Assembly: GCF_902498745.1 (NCBI RefSeq)
Contig: NZ_LR701479.1
Coordinates: 2,931,060 to 2,995,059, forward strand
Length of the DNA stretch: 64,000 bases
Source: Erythrobacter sp. EC-HK427
Lineage (GTDB): Bacteria > Pseudomonadota > Alphaproteobacteria > Sphingomonadales > Sphingomonadaceae
Direction: 5' to 3'
The notes beneath the pieces are model-generated. The model was given only the letters and a program-made list of their open reading frames with translations. It searched no databases and was not told the origin of the DNA. Shown one piece after another: positions 8,852 to 16,381 of this stretch. Numbering within the stretch: position 1 is the stretch's first letter; the number at the start of each line of letters is the position of its first letter. A program made the translations under genes and the position numbers.

Positions 8852-9529
8852 TTACCCGATTTTTGGCGGGAGCTTGACGCTGGCTACGAAACGGGCAAGC
8901 ACAGTAGCGTCGCCTTCCACACGAACGGCTGCCAATTCCGCCAAGGGCACATCGCCATAAACATGCGCCGCAACAAGCGGTGCTGCGGGAGCGTGAAGAA
9001 TGGCCTGAGCGCCCTCTGCCGGTGTCCGGCGGATCTTGAGGCTGTCCGTTCTGACGGTAGCGCGAAATGCCTGCCCTGCGACCACAAAACCCAAATCCGC
9101 TTCCAGCCCGTCTGCCAGCGCGGGATCGAACATTGTCCGAAAGCTCATCATCAGCGATGCGGGCGACAACGGCAGCGTGGGATCATGCGCGCAAGACATC
9201 GCTGCCCAGCGGCCCATTTCCATAATCGCCGTTTCTGCCGCATAACCCCACGCGGTAAGCTCATACACCTGTCCAGCAGCAGGCGGTGCGAGCTTGCGCC
9301 GGATGAGCACGCCAGCCGCTTCGAGCCCGGCCAGCCGCTCGGTCAGCACCTTGGCCGAAATACCGGGCATTCCGGCGCGCAAGTCCGAAAAGCGTAATGC
9401 ACCGAACATAAGCTCGCGTACGATCAGAAGAGCCCAGCGCTCTCCGATGACTTCCATGGCGAAAGCGGTACCACAGGCATCGCCATACCACTTGCCGTGC
9501 CCCGATTTGGTTTCCTTTGGTAACTTCAT
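8852..9529 (-). CDS. HxlR family transcriptional regulator with SCP2-like C-terminal domain
   Basis: A 225-residue DNA-binding protein. Residues about 20-105 form an HxlR-type winged helix (ALLIVRELMFGALRFSDL, then the GISAKVLTERL recognition-helix segment). The second half resembles the small lipid-binding SCP2-like extension found on a subset of HxlR proteins and could sense a ligand. There is no conserved N-terminal redox cysteine pattern beyond one cysteine near residue 19. The gene faces a run of small metabolic/detoxification genes, and an inverted repeat lies directly upstream of its start, so autoregulation and control of the facing genes are plausible but inferred. Confidence 0.88.
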   Translation of the reverse strand: MKLPKETKSGHGKWYGDACGTAFAMEVIGERWALLIVRELMFGALRFSDLRAGMPGISAKVLTERLAGLEAAGVLIRRKLAPPAAGQVYELTAWGYAAETAIMEMGRWAAMSCAHDPTLPLSPASLMMSFRTMFDPALADGLEADLGFVVAGQAFRATVRTDSLKIRRTPAEGAQAILHAPAAPLVAAHVYGDVPLAELAAVRVEGDATVLARFVASVKLPPKIG

Positions 9530-9546
9530 AGTTGCTTTTGGTAACT
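9530..9546. promoter_or_regulatory. probable HxlR operator in divergent promoter region
   Basis: An imperfect inverted repeat, AGTTGC - 5 bases - GTAACT, touches the hxlR start codon. A related half, TTTGGTAACT, occurs at 9516-9525 and 9537-9546, 21 bases apart (two helical turns), which is typical for tandem binding of a winged-helix dimer. No binding data are implied. Confidence 0.5.
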
Positions 9547-9596
9547 CAATACGCCAGCCTGTGCAAATCGCGAGTCGCAGACGAGGGAGGTTTGCA

Positions 9597-9950
9597 ATGT
9601 ATATTCAGGGTTTCCTGTTGGCCGTTCCAGAGGACAAAAAGGCCGCCTATGCCGAAGTCGCCATGCGCGCGGGGCACAAGTTCCGTGAATACGGCGTCAC
9701 CGAAATTGTCGAAGCGTGGGAAGACGATGTGCAGGACGGCAAGGTCACCGATTTCCGCATGGCAACCAAGGCCGAGGCGGGAGAGAAAATCGTCTTCAGC
9801 TGGATGATCTGGCCCGACAAGGCCACTGCCGAAGCGGCACACGCGAAAATGGAGGGCGATCCCTTCTGGGATATGGACGCGATGCCGTTTGACGGGGTGC
9901 GGATGATGTGGGGCGGCTTCACTCCGCTTGTGACGATGGGCCGCGATTGA
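9597..9950 (+). CDS. DUF1428 family protein (YbaA-like)
   Basis: A 117-residue protein of the DUF1428 family, which has a dimeric alpha/beta-barrel fold related to antibiotic-biosynthesis monooxygenases. The family pattern is visible: MYIQGFLLAVP at the start, YAEVAMRAGHKFREYGVTEIVEAWEDD region, the FSWMIWPDKAT segment, and the terminal MPFDGVRMMWGGF stretch. The ATG at 9597 has GAGGGAGG 7-14 bases upstream. It is the first gene facing hxlR; the next gene begins 70 bases later, so it may share the regulated promoter. Biochemical function of the family is not established. Confidence 0.9.
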   Translation: MYIQGFLLAVPEDKKAAYAEVAMRAGHKFREYGVTEIVEAWEDDVQDGKVTDFRMATKAEAGEKIVFSWMIWPDKATAEAAHAKMEGDPFWDMDAMPFDGVRMMWGGFTPLVTMGRD

Positions 9951-10020
9951 CGCGCGCATATGTTCATGCAATGTTCTTTTATGGGGTACGGGTGTGGGAG
10001 CCCGGTGATGGGAGGAAGTA

Positions 10021-10812
10021 ATGGCAAATCAACATGGTGACTGGGTCTGGTACGAATTGATGACCCCCGACTCGGATAGCGCGCAGGCGTTCTATGCTGG
10101 ACTGCTCGGCTGGAGTTTTGCGGATTCGGGGCAGGAAGGCGTCGATTACCGGATGTTTTCGGCGGACGAAAAGCCGGTGGGCGGAACCCTGCAATTGACG
10201 CCGGAAATGATCGAACACGGAGCGCATCCCGGCTGGGTCGGCTATATCCGCGTGGACGATGCCGCAACGGCAGTCGCCTCCGCACGCGCGGCGGGGGCGA
10301 ATGTGCTGATGGAAGGCAATGAAGTGCCTGGTGTCGGCCCCTTCGCCATGCTGCAAGACCCCGAAGGCGCAGCGTTCTACGTGATCGAAGACCGCTCGGG
10401 CGAAGAGAGCCACGCTTTCTCCACCCATGAAGCTGCGACTGGCACCTGCGCCTGGAACGAGCTGATGGCGGCCGATCCGGTGGCGGCGATGGCCTTCTAC
10501 GGCAGCCAGTTCGGCTGGGTTGTCGCGGACAGCATGGATATGGGCGAAATGGGCAAATACGACATGCTCAAATGCGGCGCAGACCGCGATTTTCTCTTCG
10601 GCGGGCTGATGCGCCGGATGCCGGAAATGCCCGTGTCGGCCTGGGCCTTCTACTTCCGCGTGCCGCTGATCGATGCGGCGGTCGAATTTGTTACCGCCAA
10701 TGGCGGCCAGGTTATCAACGGCCCGATGGAAATTCCCGGCGGCGAATTCATCATCAACGGCATTGATCCGCACGGCGCGATGTTCTCACTGATCGGCAAG
10801 CGGGAGAGCTGA
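10021..10812 (+). CDS. VOC (glyoxalase/bleomycin-resistance) protein with two domains
   Basis: A 263-residue protein made of two vicinal-oxygen-chelate modules: residues about 7-125 and 135-260. Both start with a W-ELM-P/AD-AFY pattern and end near an acidic-tail motif (DPEGAAFYV and DPHGAMFSL). Such two-module proteins can form a complete metal site in one chain; dioxygenase, glyoxalase-like or binding roles all occur. GGAGG at 10011-10015 precedes the ATG. The gene is one base away from the following PhnB-like VOC gene, so the two are co-translated. The substrate cannot be read from the sequence. Confidence 0.9.
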   Translation: MANQHGDWVWYELMTPDSDSAQAFYAGLLGWSFADSGQEGVDYRMFSADEKPVGGTLQLTPEMIEHGAHPGWVGYIRVDDAATAVASARAAGANVLMEGNEVPGVGPFAMLQDPEGAAFYVIEDRSGEESHAFSTHEAATGTCAWNELMAADPVAAMAFYGSQFGWVVADSMDMGEMGKYDMLKCGADRDFLFGGLMRRMPEMPVSAWAFYFRVPLIDAAVEFVTANGGQVINGPMEIPGGEFIINGIDPHGAMFSLIGKRES

Positions 10813-10813
10813 G

Positions 10814-11296
10814 ATGGCCGGCAAGCTAGCGATCTGCCTGTGGTTTAGTGGTGCCGCAGAGGAAGCCGCGCGCTTCTACTGCGACACTTTCCCAGATAGC
10901 GAGATGGGCGGAGTGAACCGCGCACCCGCAGACTATCCCGGCGGAAAGGCTGGCGATGCGCTGACGGTCGGGTTCACTTTGCTTGGGCAGGAAATGCTTG
11001 GCCTCAATGGTGCGGCGGAGAATACCTTCACCGACGCGGTTTCATTTCAGGTTTTCACCGACTCGCAGGAAGAAACCGACCGCTACTGGAACGCGATCGA
11101 GAGCAATGGCGGTTCGCCGATGGCGTGCAGCTGGATCAAGGACAGGTTCGGCGTCCGCTTCCAGATCGTCCCGCGCATCCTGATGCAGGGTTTGGGTCAC
11201 GAAGATGCGGCTGTTCGCGGACGGGTTTTCACAGCGATGCAGCAAATGGTGAAGATCGACCACGCCGCCGTTGAAGCGGCGATTGCGGGAGAGTGA
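10814..11296 (+). CDS. PhnB-like VOC family protein
   Basis: A 160-residue protein of the PhnB / 3-demethylubiquinone-methyltransferase-like branch of the VOC superfamily. Marks are the start ICLWFSGAAEEAARFYCDTF, the GFTLLGQEMLGLNG core strand, and the WIKDRFGVRFQIVPRIL segment near residue 110. The C-terminal helix (LMQGLG...AMQQMVKID) is typical of this branch. It begins one base after the upstream VOC stop and ends one base before the SRPBCC gene, so it is an internal gene of a tight operon. Its ligand is unknown. Confidence 0.9.
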   Translation: MAGKLAICLWFSGAAEEAARFYCDTFPDSEMGGVNRAPADYPGGKAGDALTVGFTLLGQEMLGLNGAAENTFTDAVSFQVFTDSQEETDRYWNAIESNGGSPMACSWIKDRFGVRFQIVPRILMQGLGHEDAAVRGRVFTAMQQMVKIDHAAVEAAIAGE

Positions 11297-11297
11297 G

Positions 11298-11744
11298 ATG
11301 CAGGAACTCAGCGTAACAATCTTCATCCACGCACCTCCCGCGAAAGTCTGGGATGTCATGGCGCACCGGCAGGAGGAGTGGTTCTGTCCTTCCCCGTGGC
11401 GGTGCGAGATCTTGCGTGATGACAAGCGCGCGGGCGGTGCCATTGCCTCGGTTTTTCGCGGCCCCGATGGCGAGGAAATGCCGCATGAAGGGCTCTATCT
11501 GGCGTGGGACGAAGGGCGGCTTTTCGCCACCACCGATGCGGTAACGGCAGACTTGCAACCCGCCGGGCCGTTTATGATCGGCATCTGGGAAATCGCGCCC
11601 GAAAGCGATGGCACGCGCTACACCGCTCGCGCCCGTCACTGGCGCGAAGAGGATCGCAAGGCGCATGAGGACATGGGCTTTGTGCAAGGCTGGGAAGCCT
11701 GTGCCGCACAGTTGAAAGCCCTGTGTGAAGGAGAGGCCCAGTGA
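11298..11744 (+). CDS. SRPBCC (AHSA1-like) domain protein
   Basis: A 148-residue single-domain protein with the START-like fold, recognised by the first strand SVTIFIHAPPAKVWDVM, the GG-I core, the aromatic EGLYLAWDEGRL segment, and the long C-terminal helix with the GW-AC-QLKAL pattern. The family binds hydrophobic ligands or acts in stress responses. The ATG at 11298 follows the preceding stop by one base; a longer frame would run back into that gene. Its stop overlaps the GTG start of the following GST gene. VOC and SRPBCC genes often travel with small regulators, which fits the facing HxlR gene. Confidence 0.88.
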   Translation: MQELSVTIFIHAPPAKVWDVMAHRQEEWFCPSPWRCEILRDDKRAGGAIASVFRGPDGEEMPHEGLYLAWDEGRLFATTDAVTADLQPAGPFMIGIWEIAPESDGTRYTARARHWREEDRKAHEDMGFVQGWEACAAQLKALCEGEAQ

Positions 11745-12346
11745 GCAGCTATACCCTGTTTTTCAATCCGATGAGCCGCGCGATGATCGCCAAATGGGCC
11801 TTTGCCGAAGCCGGCGTCGAGCCGGAGCTGGTGATGGTCGAGTGGGAGAACAAACCGCAATCGCTGCTCGATGCGAACCCGATGGGCAAGCTGCCGACGG
11901 TGATCCACCATCACGGCGAGCACGATCATGTCATCACCGAAGCAGCAGCGATCTGCCATTACCTCGCCGAAATGGAAGCGCCCGACCTGCTTCCGCGCAG
12001 CGAGGAGAAGGCGGATTACTTCCGCTGGTTGTTGTTCGCCGCCGGGCCAATGGAGAGCGCGGTGATGAACCACGCGATGGGCTGGGATCCGGCAGGCGAG
12101 CGGCAGGAAGGCATGGCGGGTTTTGGCAGCTATTCCCGCGTGATGGATACGATGGATGCCATGCTTTCGAGCCGTGACTATGTCTGCGGAGACCGGTTCA
12201 CCATGGCCGATGTCTATGTCGGCAGCCAGTTCGACTGGGGGCTGAATTTCGGCACGGTCGAACCGCGCGACAGCTTCAGGGCATATCAGGCGCGATTGCA
12301 GGCTCGCGAAGCCTATCGGCAGGGCATGGGACCGGCGGAAGACTGA
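11741..12346 (+). CDS. glutathione S-transferase family protein
   Basis: A 201-residue GST. The thioredoxin-like N-terminal half includes the cis-proline segment GKLPTVI at about 49-55 and the glutathione-binding ITEAAAICHYL (65-75). The helical C-terminal half contains the family hydrophobic staple region DRFTMADVYVG. The start is GTG, overlapping the upstream stop as GTGA, so translation is coupled. It probably conjugates or reduces electrophiles with glutathione; class and substrate are not clear. It is part of the 10.0-12.3 kb run of detoxification-type genes. Confidence 0.9.
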   Translation: MSSYTLFFNPMSRAMIAKWAFAEAGVEPELVMVEWENKPQSLLDANPMGKLPTVIHHHGEHDHVITEAAAICHYLAEMEAPDLLPRSEEKADYFRWLLFAAGPMESAVMNHAMGWDPAGERQEGMAGFGSYSRVMDTMDAMLSSRDYVCGDRFTMADVYVGSQFDWGLNFGTVEPRDSFRAYQARLQAREAYRQGMGPAED

Positions 12347-12384
12347 CGCTGGAATTGCGCCGCGCCCTGCCCCATATCGCGGGC

Positions 12385-13233
12385 ATGGCGCGGCCTGATC
12401 CTATCGAATTTGCCCGGCTGAAACTGGTCGAGCGCGTGCGCGCAGCGTTCAACGATTCGTCCAAGGGCGAAACGCCGATCCCGCCTTCGGAAGAGGCCTT
12501 TTTCGCGCCCGACACGCCCATCCGCATGGTGCACGCCGATCTTGTCAGCATGATGGTGGGCGGAATGTCCGCGCTCTTGCTGCAAATGCTCCATCCGCAC
12601 GCGCTGCAAGGCGTGCTCGATTTCAGCAATTTCCGGGAGGATATGCATGGCCGCCTGCGCCGTACCGCGCGCTTTATCGCCGTCACCACCTATGGCCACC
12701 GCGACGATGCCGAGGCGGCGATTGCGCGGGTGAACCGCATTCACGCGGCGGTGCAAGGCACACTGCCCGATGGCACACCCTATCACGCTACCAATCCGCG
12801 CACGCTGGCATGGGTGCACGTGACCGAGGCGACGATGTTCCTCGAAGCCTGGCTCACCCACGTCAAACCGCAAATGCCGCTGGCCGAGCAGGACGAATAT
12901 TTCCGCCAGTTCGCTCTCATTGCCCGCAAGCTGGGGGCCGATCCGGTGCCGGAAAGCAAAGCTGAGGCGCAAGCGGTGTTCCGCGAACTGCGCACCGATC
13001 TGCGCCCCACTAAGGAAGCGCGCGACGTCGCGCAGCTTGTGCTCACCCACAAGCCGCCCGGCCCAGCGGGCACGATCCAGCCTTTCCTTGCCAATGCGGC
13101 GGTCAGCCTGCTCCCGCCCTTTGCCCGCACGATGCTGGCGCTGGAGAACCCCGGCGCCCGCGCGACGCCATCACGGCTGGTGACCCATGCACTGGGCAGC
13201 ACGATGCGCTGGGCGTTCCAGCAGCGGCCCTAA
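12385..13233 (+). CDS. DUF2236 / MpaB-like oxygenase family protein
   Basis: An approximately 282-residue protein of the DUF2236 family, which includes fungal MpaB and latex-clearing proteins and is thought to be haem-linked. Visible marks are a hydrophobic GGMSALLLQMLHPHALQGV helix with the conserved His-Pro, the RLRRTARFI segment, a TNPRTLAWVHVTEATMF stretch, and a final hydrophobic region ending in a small C-terminal helix. It starts 38 bases after the GST stop and probably belongs to that operon. ATG 12385 is used; a TTG at 12355 in the same frame would add ten residues. It is convergent with and overlaps the J-domain gene by four bases. Confidence 0.85.
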   Translation: MARPDPIEFARLKLVERVRAAFNDSSKGETPIPPSEEAFFAPDTPIRMVHADLVSMMVGGMSALLLQMLHPHALQGVLDFSNFREDMHGRLRRTARFIAVTTYGHRDDAEAAIARVNRIHAAVQGTLPDGTPYHATNPRTLAWVHVTEATMFLEAWLTHVKPQMPLAEQDEYFRQFALIARKLGADPVPESKAEAQAVFRELRTDLRPTKEARDVAQLVLTHKPPGPAGTIQPFLANAAVSLLPPFARTMLALENPGARATPSRLVTHALGSTMRWAFQQRP

Positions 13234-13820
13234 GCAAACGCCGCCGCCTTGCGCAGCAACTGATACGCCTCCACCACCCGTTGCAGGCGCGCTTCATAGG
13301 CACGGTCGCCGCCGTTGCGGTCAGGATGGTAGCGCCGCACGAGTTCGGAATACCGCTGCCGCAGCTCGGTGCGCTCGACCTTTGGCCCCAGCCCCATGAC
13401 CTGCAAAGCCTCGCGCTCCTCCCGCGAAAAGCGGCTTTCATTCTCTCGCCCCCGCCCCGCCGCCGCGCGTTTGATCTCGCTCGCCCGCGCGCCGATTGCA
13501 TCGAGCGGATCGGCAAAATTCGCCCAGCGGGGCATCCCGTCGATTCCTGCGGTGGGGGAGAAGGCGGGGCTCTCACTCGCCCAGTCTGCGCCGGGAGACT
13601 GCGCGCGGTAAATCTCGTCCGCGCTCATCCCTTCGAACCAGTCATAGCCCGCGTTGAATTCGCGCACATGGTCAAGGCAGAACCAGCGCCACTCGCCCGG
13701 CCCGTCAAACGAATTGCCGCGCGTGCCCGGTGCGCGGAATTCGCCCGGTTCGCGGCAGGTCGGATGCTGGCACATCCGCCCCTGGCTTTCATATCGCCCG
13801 TGGAATCGCTCGTTTCGCAT
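13230..13820 (-). CDS. J-domain (DnaJ-class) protein
   Basis: A 196-residue protein with a C-terminal J domain: the catalytic HPD motif sits in YHPDRNGGD, preceded by the LRQRYSELVRR helix and followed by a short helix. The N-terminal 60 residues hold a small cysteine/histidine set (CQHPTC..., CLDH) that could bind zinc. J proteins stimulate Hsp70 ATPase. This type with a C-terminal J domain is commonly encoded beside bolA and cobS in alphaproteobacteria; bolA is indeed divergent 55 bases away, while cobS has been separated. Start ATG 13820 is the first in the homologous region; the much longer open frame upstream is antisense to bolA and GST. Confidence 0.88.
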   Translation of the reverse strand: MRNERFHGRYESQGRMCQHPTCREPGEFRAPGTRGNSFDGPGEWRWFCLDHVREFNAGYDWFEGMSADEIYRAQSPGADWASESPAFSPTAGIDGMPRWANFADPLDAIGARASEIKRAAAGRGRENESRFSREEREALQVMGLGPKVERTELRQRYSELVRRYHPDRNGGDRAYEARLQRVVEAYQLLRKAAAFA

Positions 13821-13875
13821 GAGCGCACCAGAATGGGGATTGCGCCGCGCCAAAGAAACCCCCAATTTCGCCCGT

Positions 13876-14154
13876 ATGGCCCAAAATATCGCACAAGAAA
13901 TCACCGCGCTGCTCACCGCCGCGCTCGCGCCCACGCGTCTCGATGTCATCAATGATAGCGCCCAGCACGCGGGCCATTCGGGCGATGACGGCAGCGGCGA
14001 AAGCCACTTCACCGTGGTGATCGAAAGCGCGGCTTTTGCGGGCAAGAACCGCCTCGCGCGCCAACGACTGGTGCTTGCCGCGCTGGGCGATATTCCCGGC
14101 AACCGCGTCCATGCCTTCGCGATGAAATGCTCTGCTCCCGGAGAGACCGCATGA
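13876..14154 (+). CDS. BolA family protein
   Basis: A 92-residue BolA-type protein of the class that works with monothiol glutaredoxins in iron-sulfur cluster handling. The core motif is present as SHFTVVIESAAFAGKNRLARQR with the invariant histidine, followed by the RVHAFAMKC strand near the C-terminus. ATG 13876 gives a normal-length BolA. It is divergent from the J-domain gene, and its stop overlaps the ATG of the following GST gene by four bases (ATGA). It keeps the bolA/J-domain pairing found in relatives. Confidence 0.92.
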   Translation: MAQNIAQEITALLTAALAPTRLDVINDSAQHAGHSGDDGSGESHFTVVIESAAFAGKNRLARQRLVLAALGDIPGNRVHAFAMKCSAPGETA

Positions 14155-14858
14155 GCGTAGAGCTGTGGTACTGGCCAAACTTCCCCGGCCGGGGCGAGTT
14201 CGTCCGGCTCTACTGCGAGGCCTTTGGCATCGATTACACCGATATGGCGCGCGAGCAGGGCGCGGATGCGCTGGTGGAGCATATGCACGGCCTGCAAGGC
14301 ATCCGCCCATTCGCCCCACCCTATATCGTCGATGGCGATGTGGTGATCGGGCATACCGCGCATATCCTCGCCTATCTGTCCGACAAGGAAGGGCTTGGCT
14401 CGGGCGAGCTGGAAATTGATCTGCAATTGATCCAGCTGCAACTCGATATCGCCGATCTCGTGGAGGAAGTGCACGGCGTCCATCACCCGGTGGCGAACGA
14501 GCTGTATTACGCCGACCAGATGGATGCCGCCTTTGAAAAGGCAGGCCATTTCCGCGCGCGGCGGATTCCCAAATATCTGATCCATTTCGACAATGCGATT
14601 GCCGCCAGCGGCGGGCCGTTCGTGCTCGGACAGCAGCCGACCCATGTCGACACCAGCCTGTTCCAGCTGATGGAAGGGCTCGACTATATGTTCCCCAATT
14701 ATATGCGCGCGATGCAAGGCAGCTGGGCCTATCTCGAAGGTCTGCAGGGCGCGGTGCCCGATCTGGAAGGGGTGGCTGATTATCTCGCCAGCGAGCGGCG
14801 GATGGAATTCAACGAAGACGGGATATTCCGCCATTACGAGGAGCTGGACGAGCTATGA
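14151..14858 (+). CDS. glutathione S-transferase family protein
   Basis: A 235-residue GST unlike the one at 11.7 kb. The start reads MSVELWYWPNFPGRGEFVRL with the aromatic/glycine-rich active-site loop of sigma/alpha-type GSTs, and the glutathione-binding VIGHTAHILAYLSD follows at about 66-79. The C-terminal half is all-helical (ELEIDLQLIQLQLDIADLV and later). The ATG overlaps the bolA stop as ATGA and the stop overlaps the pirin ATG in the same way, so bolA-GST-pirin form one translationally coupled unit. The substrate is unknown. Confidence 0.88.
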   Translation: MSVELWYWPNFPGRGEFVRLYCEAFGIDYTDMAREQGADALVEHMHGLQGIRPFAPPYIVDGDVVIGHTAHILAYLSDKEGLGSGELEIDLQLIQLQLDIADLVEEVHGVHHPVANELYYADQMDAAFEKAGHFRARRIPKYLIHFDNAIAASGGPFVLGQQPTHVDTSLFQLMEGLDYMFPNYMRAMQGSWAYLEGLQGAVPDLEGVADYLASERRMEFNEDGIFRHYEELDEL

Positions 14859-15754
14859 GCATTCTCACCACCGTCACCCCTGTCAGCCATGATCTCGGCC
14901 AGTTCACCGTGCGCCGCGCGGTGCCTTCGCTGGCTGCGCGGATGGTGGGGCCGTTTGTGTTTGTCGACCAGTTCGGCCCGGCGCAGCTTGATCTTGGCAA
15001 GGGCATGGATGTGCGTCCCCACCCGCATATCAATCTGGCGACTGTGACGTGGCTGTTCGACGGCGAATATGCCGGCGCGATCGAGCATCGCGACAGCCTC
15101 GGCACGTTCAGCACGATCCGCCCCGGCACGGTGAATCTGATGACGGCGGGACGCGGTATCGTGCATTCGGAGCGGAGCCCGCAGGACGAACGCGCCAAGG
15201 GGCCGCGCCTCTACGGGATGCAGACGTGGCTGGCTTTGCCCGACGGCAAGGAGGAGATTGACCCGGCGTTCGAAGCCGTTAGCGACCTGCCATGGATCGA
15301 AGGCGACGGTGCGCGCGCTTGCGTTATCATGGGCGAATTGTGGGGCGCGCGGGCGGCGACCACCTGCCATGCCGAGACGATCTATGCCGAAATCCTGCTT
15401 CAGCCGGGCGGCTCTATCCCGATCGACGCCGAAGCGGACGAGCGCGCGGTGATGCTGGTGGGCGGCGAAGCGAGCCTCGATGGCGAGCCGCTGGCGCTGT
15501 ATGATCTGAACGTGCTGAAACCCGGCGAAGCGATGACTCTTGCCAGCCAAACGGGTGCACGCGCGATGCTCCTCGGCGGCGAGGCTTTTGCCACCAAGCG
15601 CCACGTGTGGTGGAACTTCGTCAGCTCGGATCGCGAGCGGATCGAGCAAGCGAAGGAGGACTGGCGCGAAGGCCGGTTTGCGAAGGTGCCGGGGGATGAG
15701 GAGGAGTTTATTCCGCTTCCCGAAGGCAAGCCGAAGACTGTGAGCGAGCCTTGA
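14855..15754 (+). CDS. pirin family protein
   Basis: A 299-residue two-cupin protein. The N-terminal cupin has the pirin metal-site pattern: the HPHINLATVTWLF histidines at about 56 and 58, then the NLMTAGRGIVHSER stretch that supplies the last histidine and glutamate. The second cupin (about 170-280) lacks a clear metal set, as is usual. Bacterial pirins bind iron and can have quercetinase-like activity or modulate metabolism. It is the last gene of the bolA-GST-pirin unit; a family A palindromic repeat begins 10 bases past its stop. Confidence 0.92.
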   Translation: MSILTTVTPVSHDLGQFTVRRAVPSLAARMVGPFVFVDQFGPAQLDLGKGMDVRPHPHINLATVTWLFDGEYAGAIEHRDSLGTFSTIRPGTVNLMTAGRGIVHSERSPQDERAKGPRLYGMQTWLALPDGKEEIDPAFEAVSDLPWIEGDGARACVIMGELWGARAATTCHAETIYAEILLQPGGSIPIDAEADERAVMLVGGEASLDGEPLALYDLNVLKPGEAMTLASQTGARAMLLGGEAFATKRHVWWNFVSSDRERIEQAKEDWREGRFAKVPGDEEEFIPLPEGKPKTVSEP

Positions 15755-15764
15755 GCATAACTAT

Positions 15765-15843
15765 CGTCATTGCGAGCGTAGCGAAGCAATCCAGTCCCGT
15801 CGTAACTGGAATGCCGCGTCGCCTGCGGCTCCTCGCAATGACA
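15765..15843. repeat. 79-bp palindromic intergenic repeat, family A copy 2
   Basis: Same length as 385-463 and identical apart from three internal changes and the last base. The CGTCATTGCGAG arms (15765-15776 and 15832-15843, last base changed) are kept. Again it stands directly between the stop of one gene and the start region of a same-strand gene. Confidence 0.85.
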
Positions 15844-15880
15844 GGTGACTAAGGAGAGAGACGGCGCTATCTCGCTCGCC

Positions 15881-16381
15881 ATGAAACACACACTCCTCAC
15901 CCTCGCCGCCCTTACCCTCGCCACCCCCGCCCTCGCGCAGGAAGCCCCGGCCGAGCCCGCCGCCGGCGCGCCCGGATCGATCCAATGGCACAACGCGCAG
16001 CAGGCCGCGCTGCATGGTCTCAGCCGTGACGATGGCTGGTACCGGCTCGATGGCGGCGTCATGTTCCGCCGCACTGCGGGCGATGGCACGGGCCCCGCAC
16101 CCGAAGTCAGCGACCAGATCACCATCCACTACACCGGCACCTTTCTCGATGGCAGCGTGTTCGACAGTTCGGTCGCGCGCGGTGAACCCGCCACTTTCCC
16201 GCTGTCCGGCCTGATCCGCGGCTGGCAGATCGCCATCCCCTATATGGGCGTGGGCGACACGGCGGAAATCCGCATCCCCGCGGAAAGCGCCTATGGCCTC
16301 ACCGGACGCGGCCCGATCCCGGGCGGTGCGACCCTGTTTTTCACCATCGAACTGCTCGCCATTCCCAGCAAAGGCGTGTGA
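15881..16381 (+). CDS. FKBP-type peptidyl-prolyl cis-trans isomerase, exported
   Basis: A 166-residue protein with a signal peptide (1-20, ALA-QE cleavage), so a periplasmic folding helper. After a short linker, the FKBP domain runs from about 60 to the end, with the active-site stretches ITIHYTGTFLDGSVFDSS, IRGWQIAIPYMGVGDTAEI and the PGGATLFFTIELL final strand. ATG 15881 is chosen because it opens the signal peptide; the nearest AAGGAG is 24 bases upstream, which is far, so initiation may be weak. Its stop overlaps the GTG start of the following hydrolase gene. Confidence 0.9.
   Translation: MKHTLLTLAALTLATPALAQEAPAEPAAGAPGSIQWHNAQQAALHGLSRDDGWYRLDGGVMFRRTAGDGTGPAPEVSDQITIHYTGTFLDGSVFDSSVARGEPATFPLSGLIRGWQIAIPYMGVGDTAEIRIPAESAYGLTGRGPIPGGATLFFTIELLAIPSKGV

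Noticed and set aside
13821-14834. Apparent N-terminal extension of the J-domain protein to 534 residues
   Set aside because: The extension is antisense to bolA and the GST gene; homology starts at 13820.
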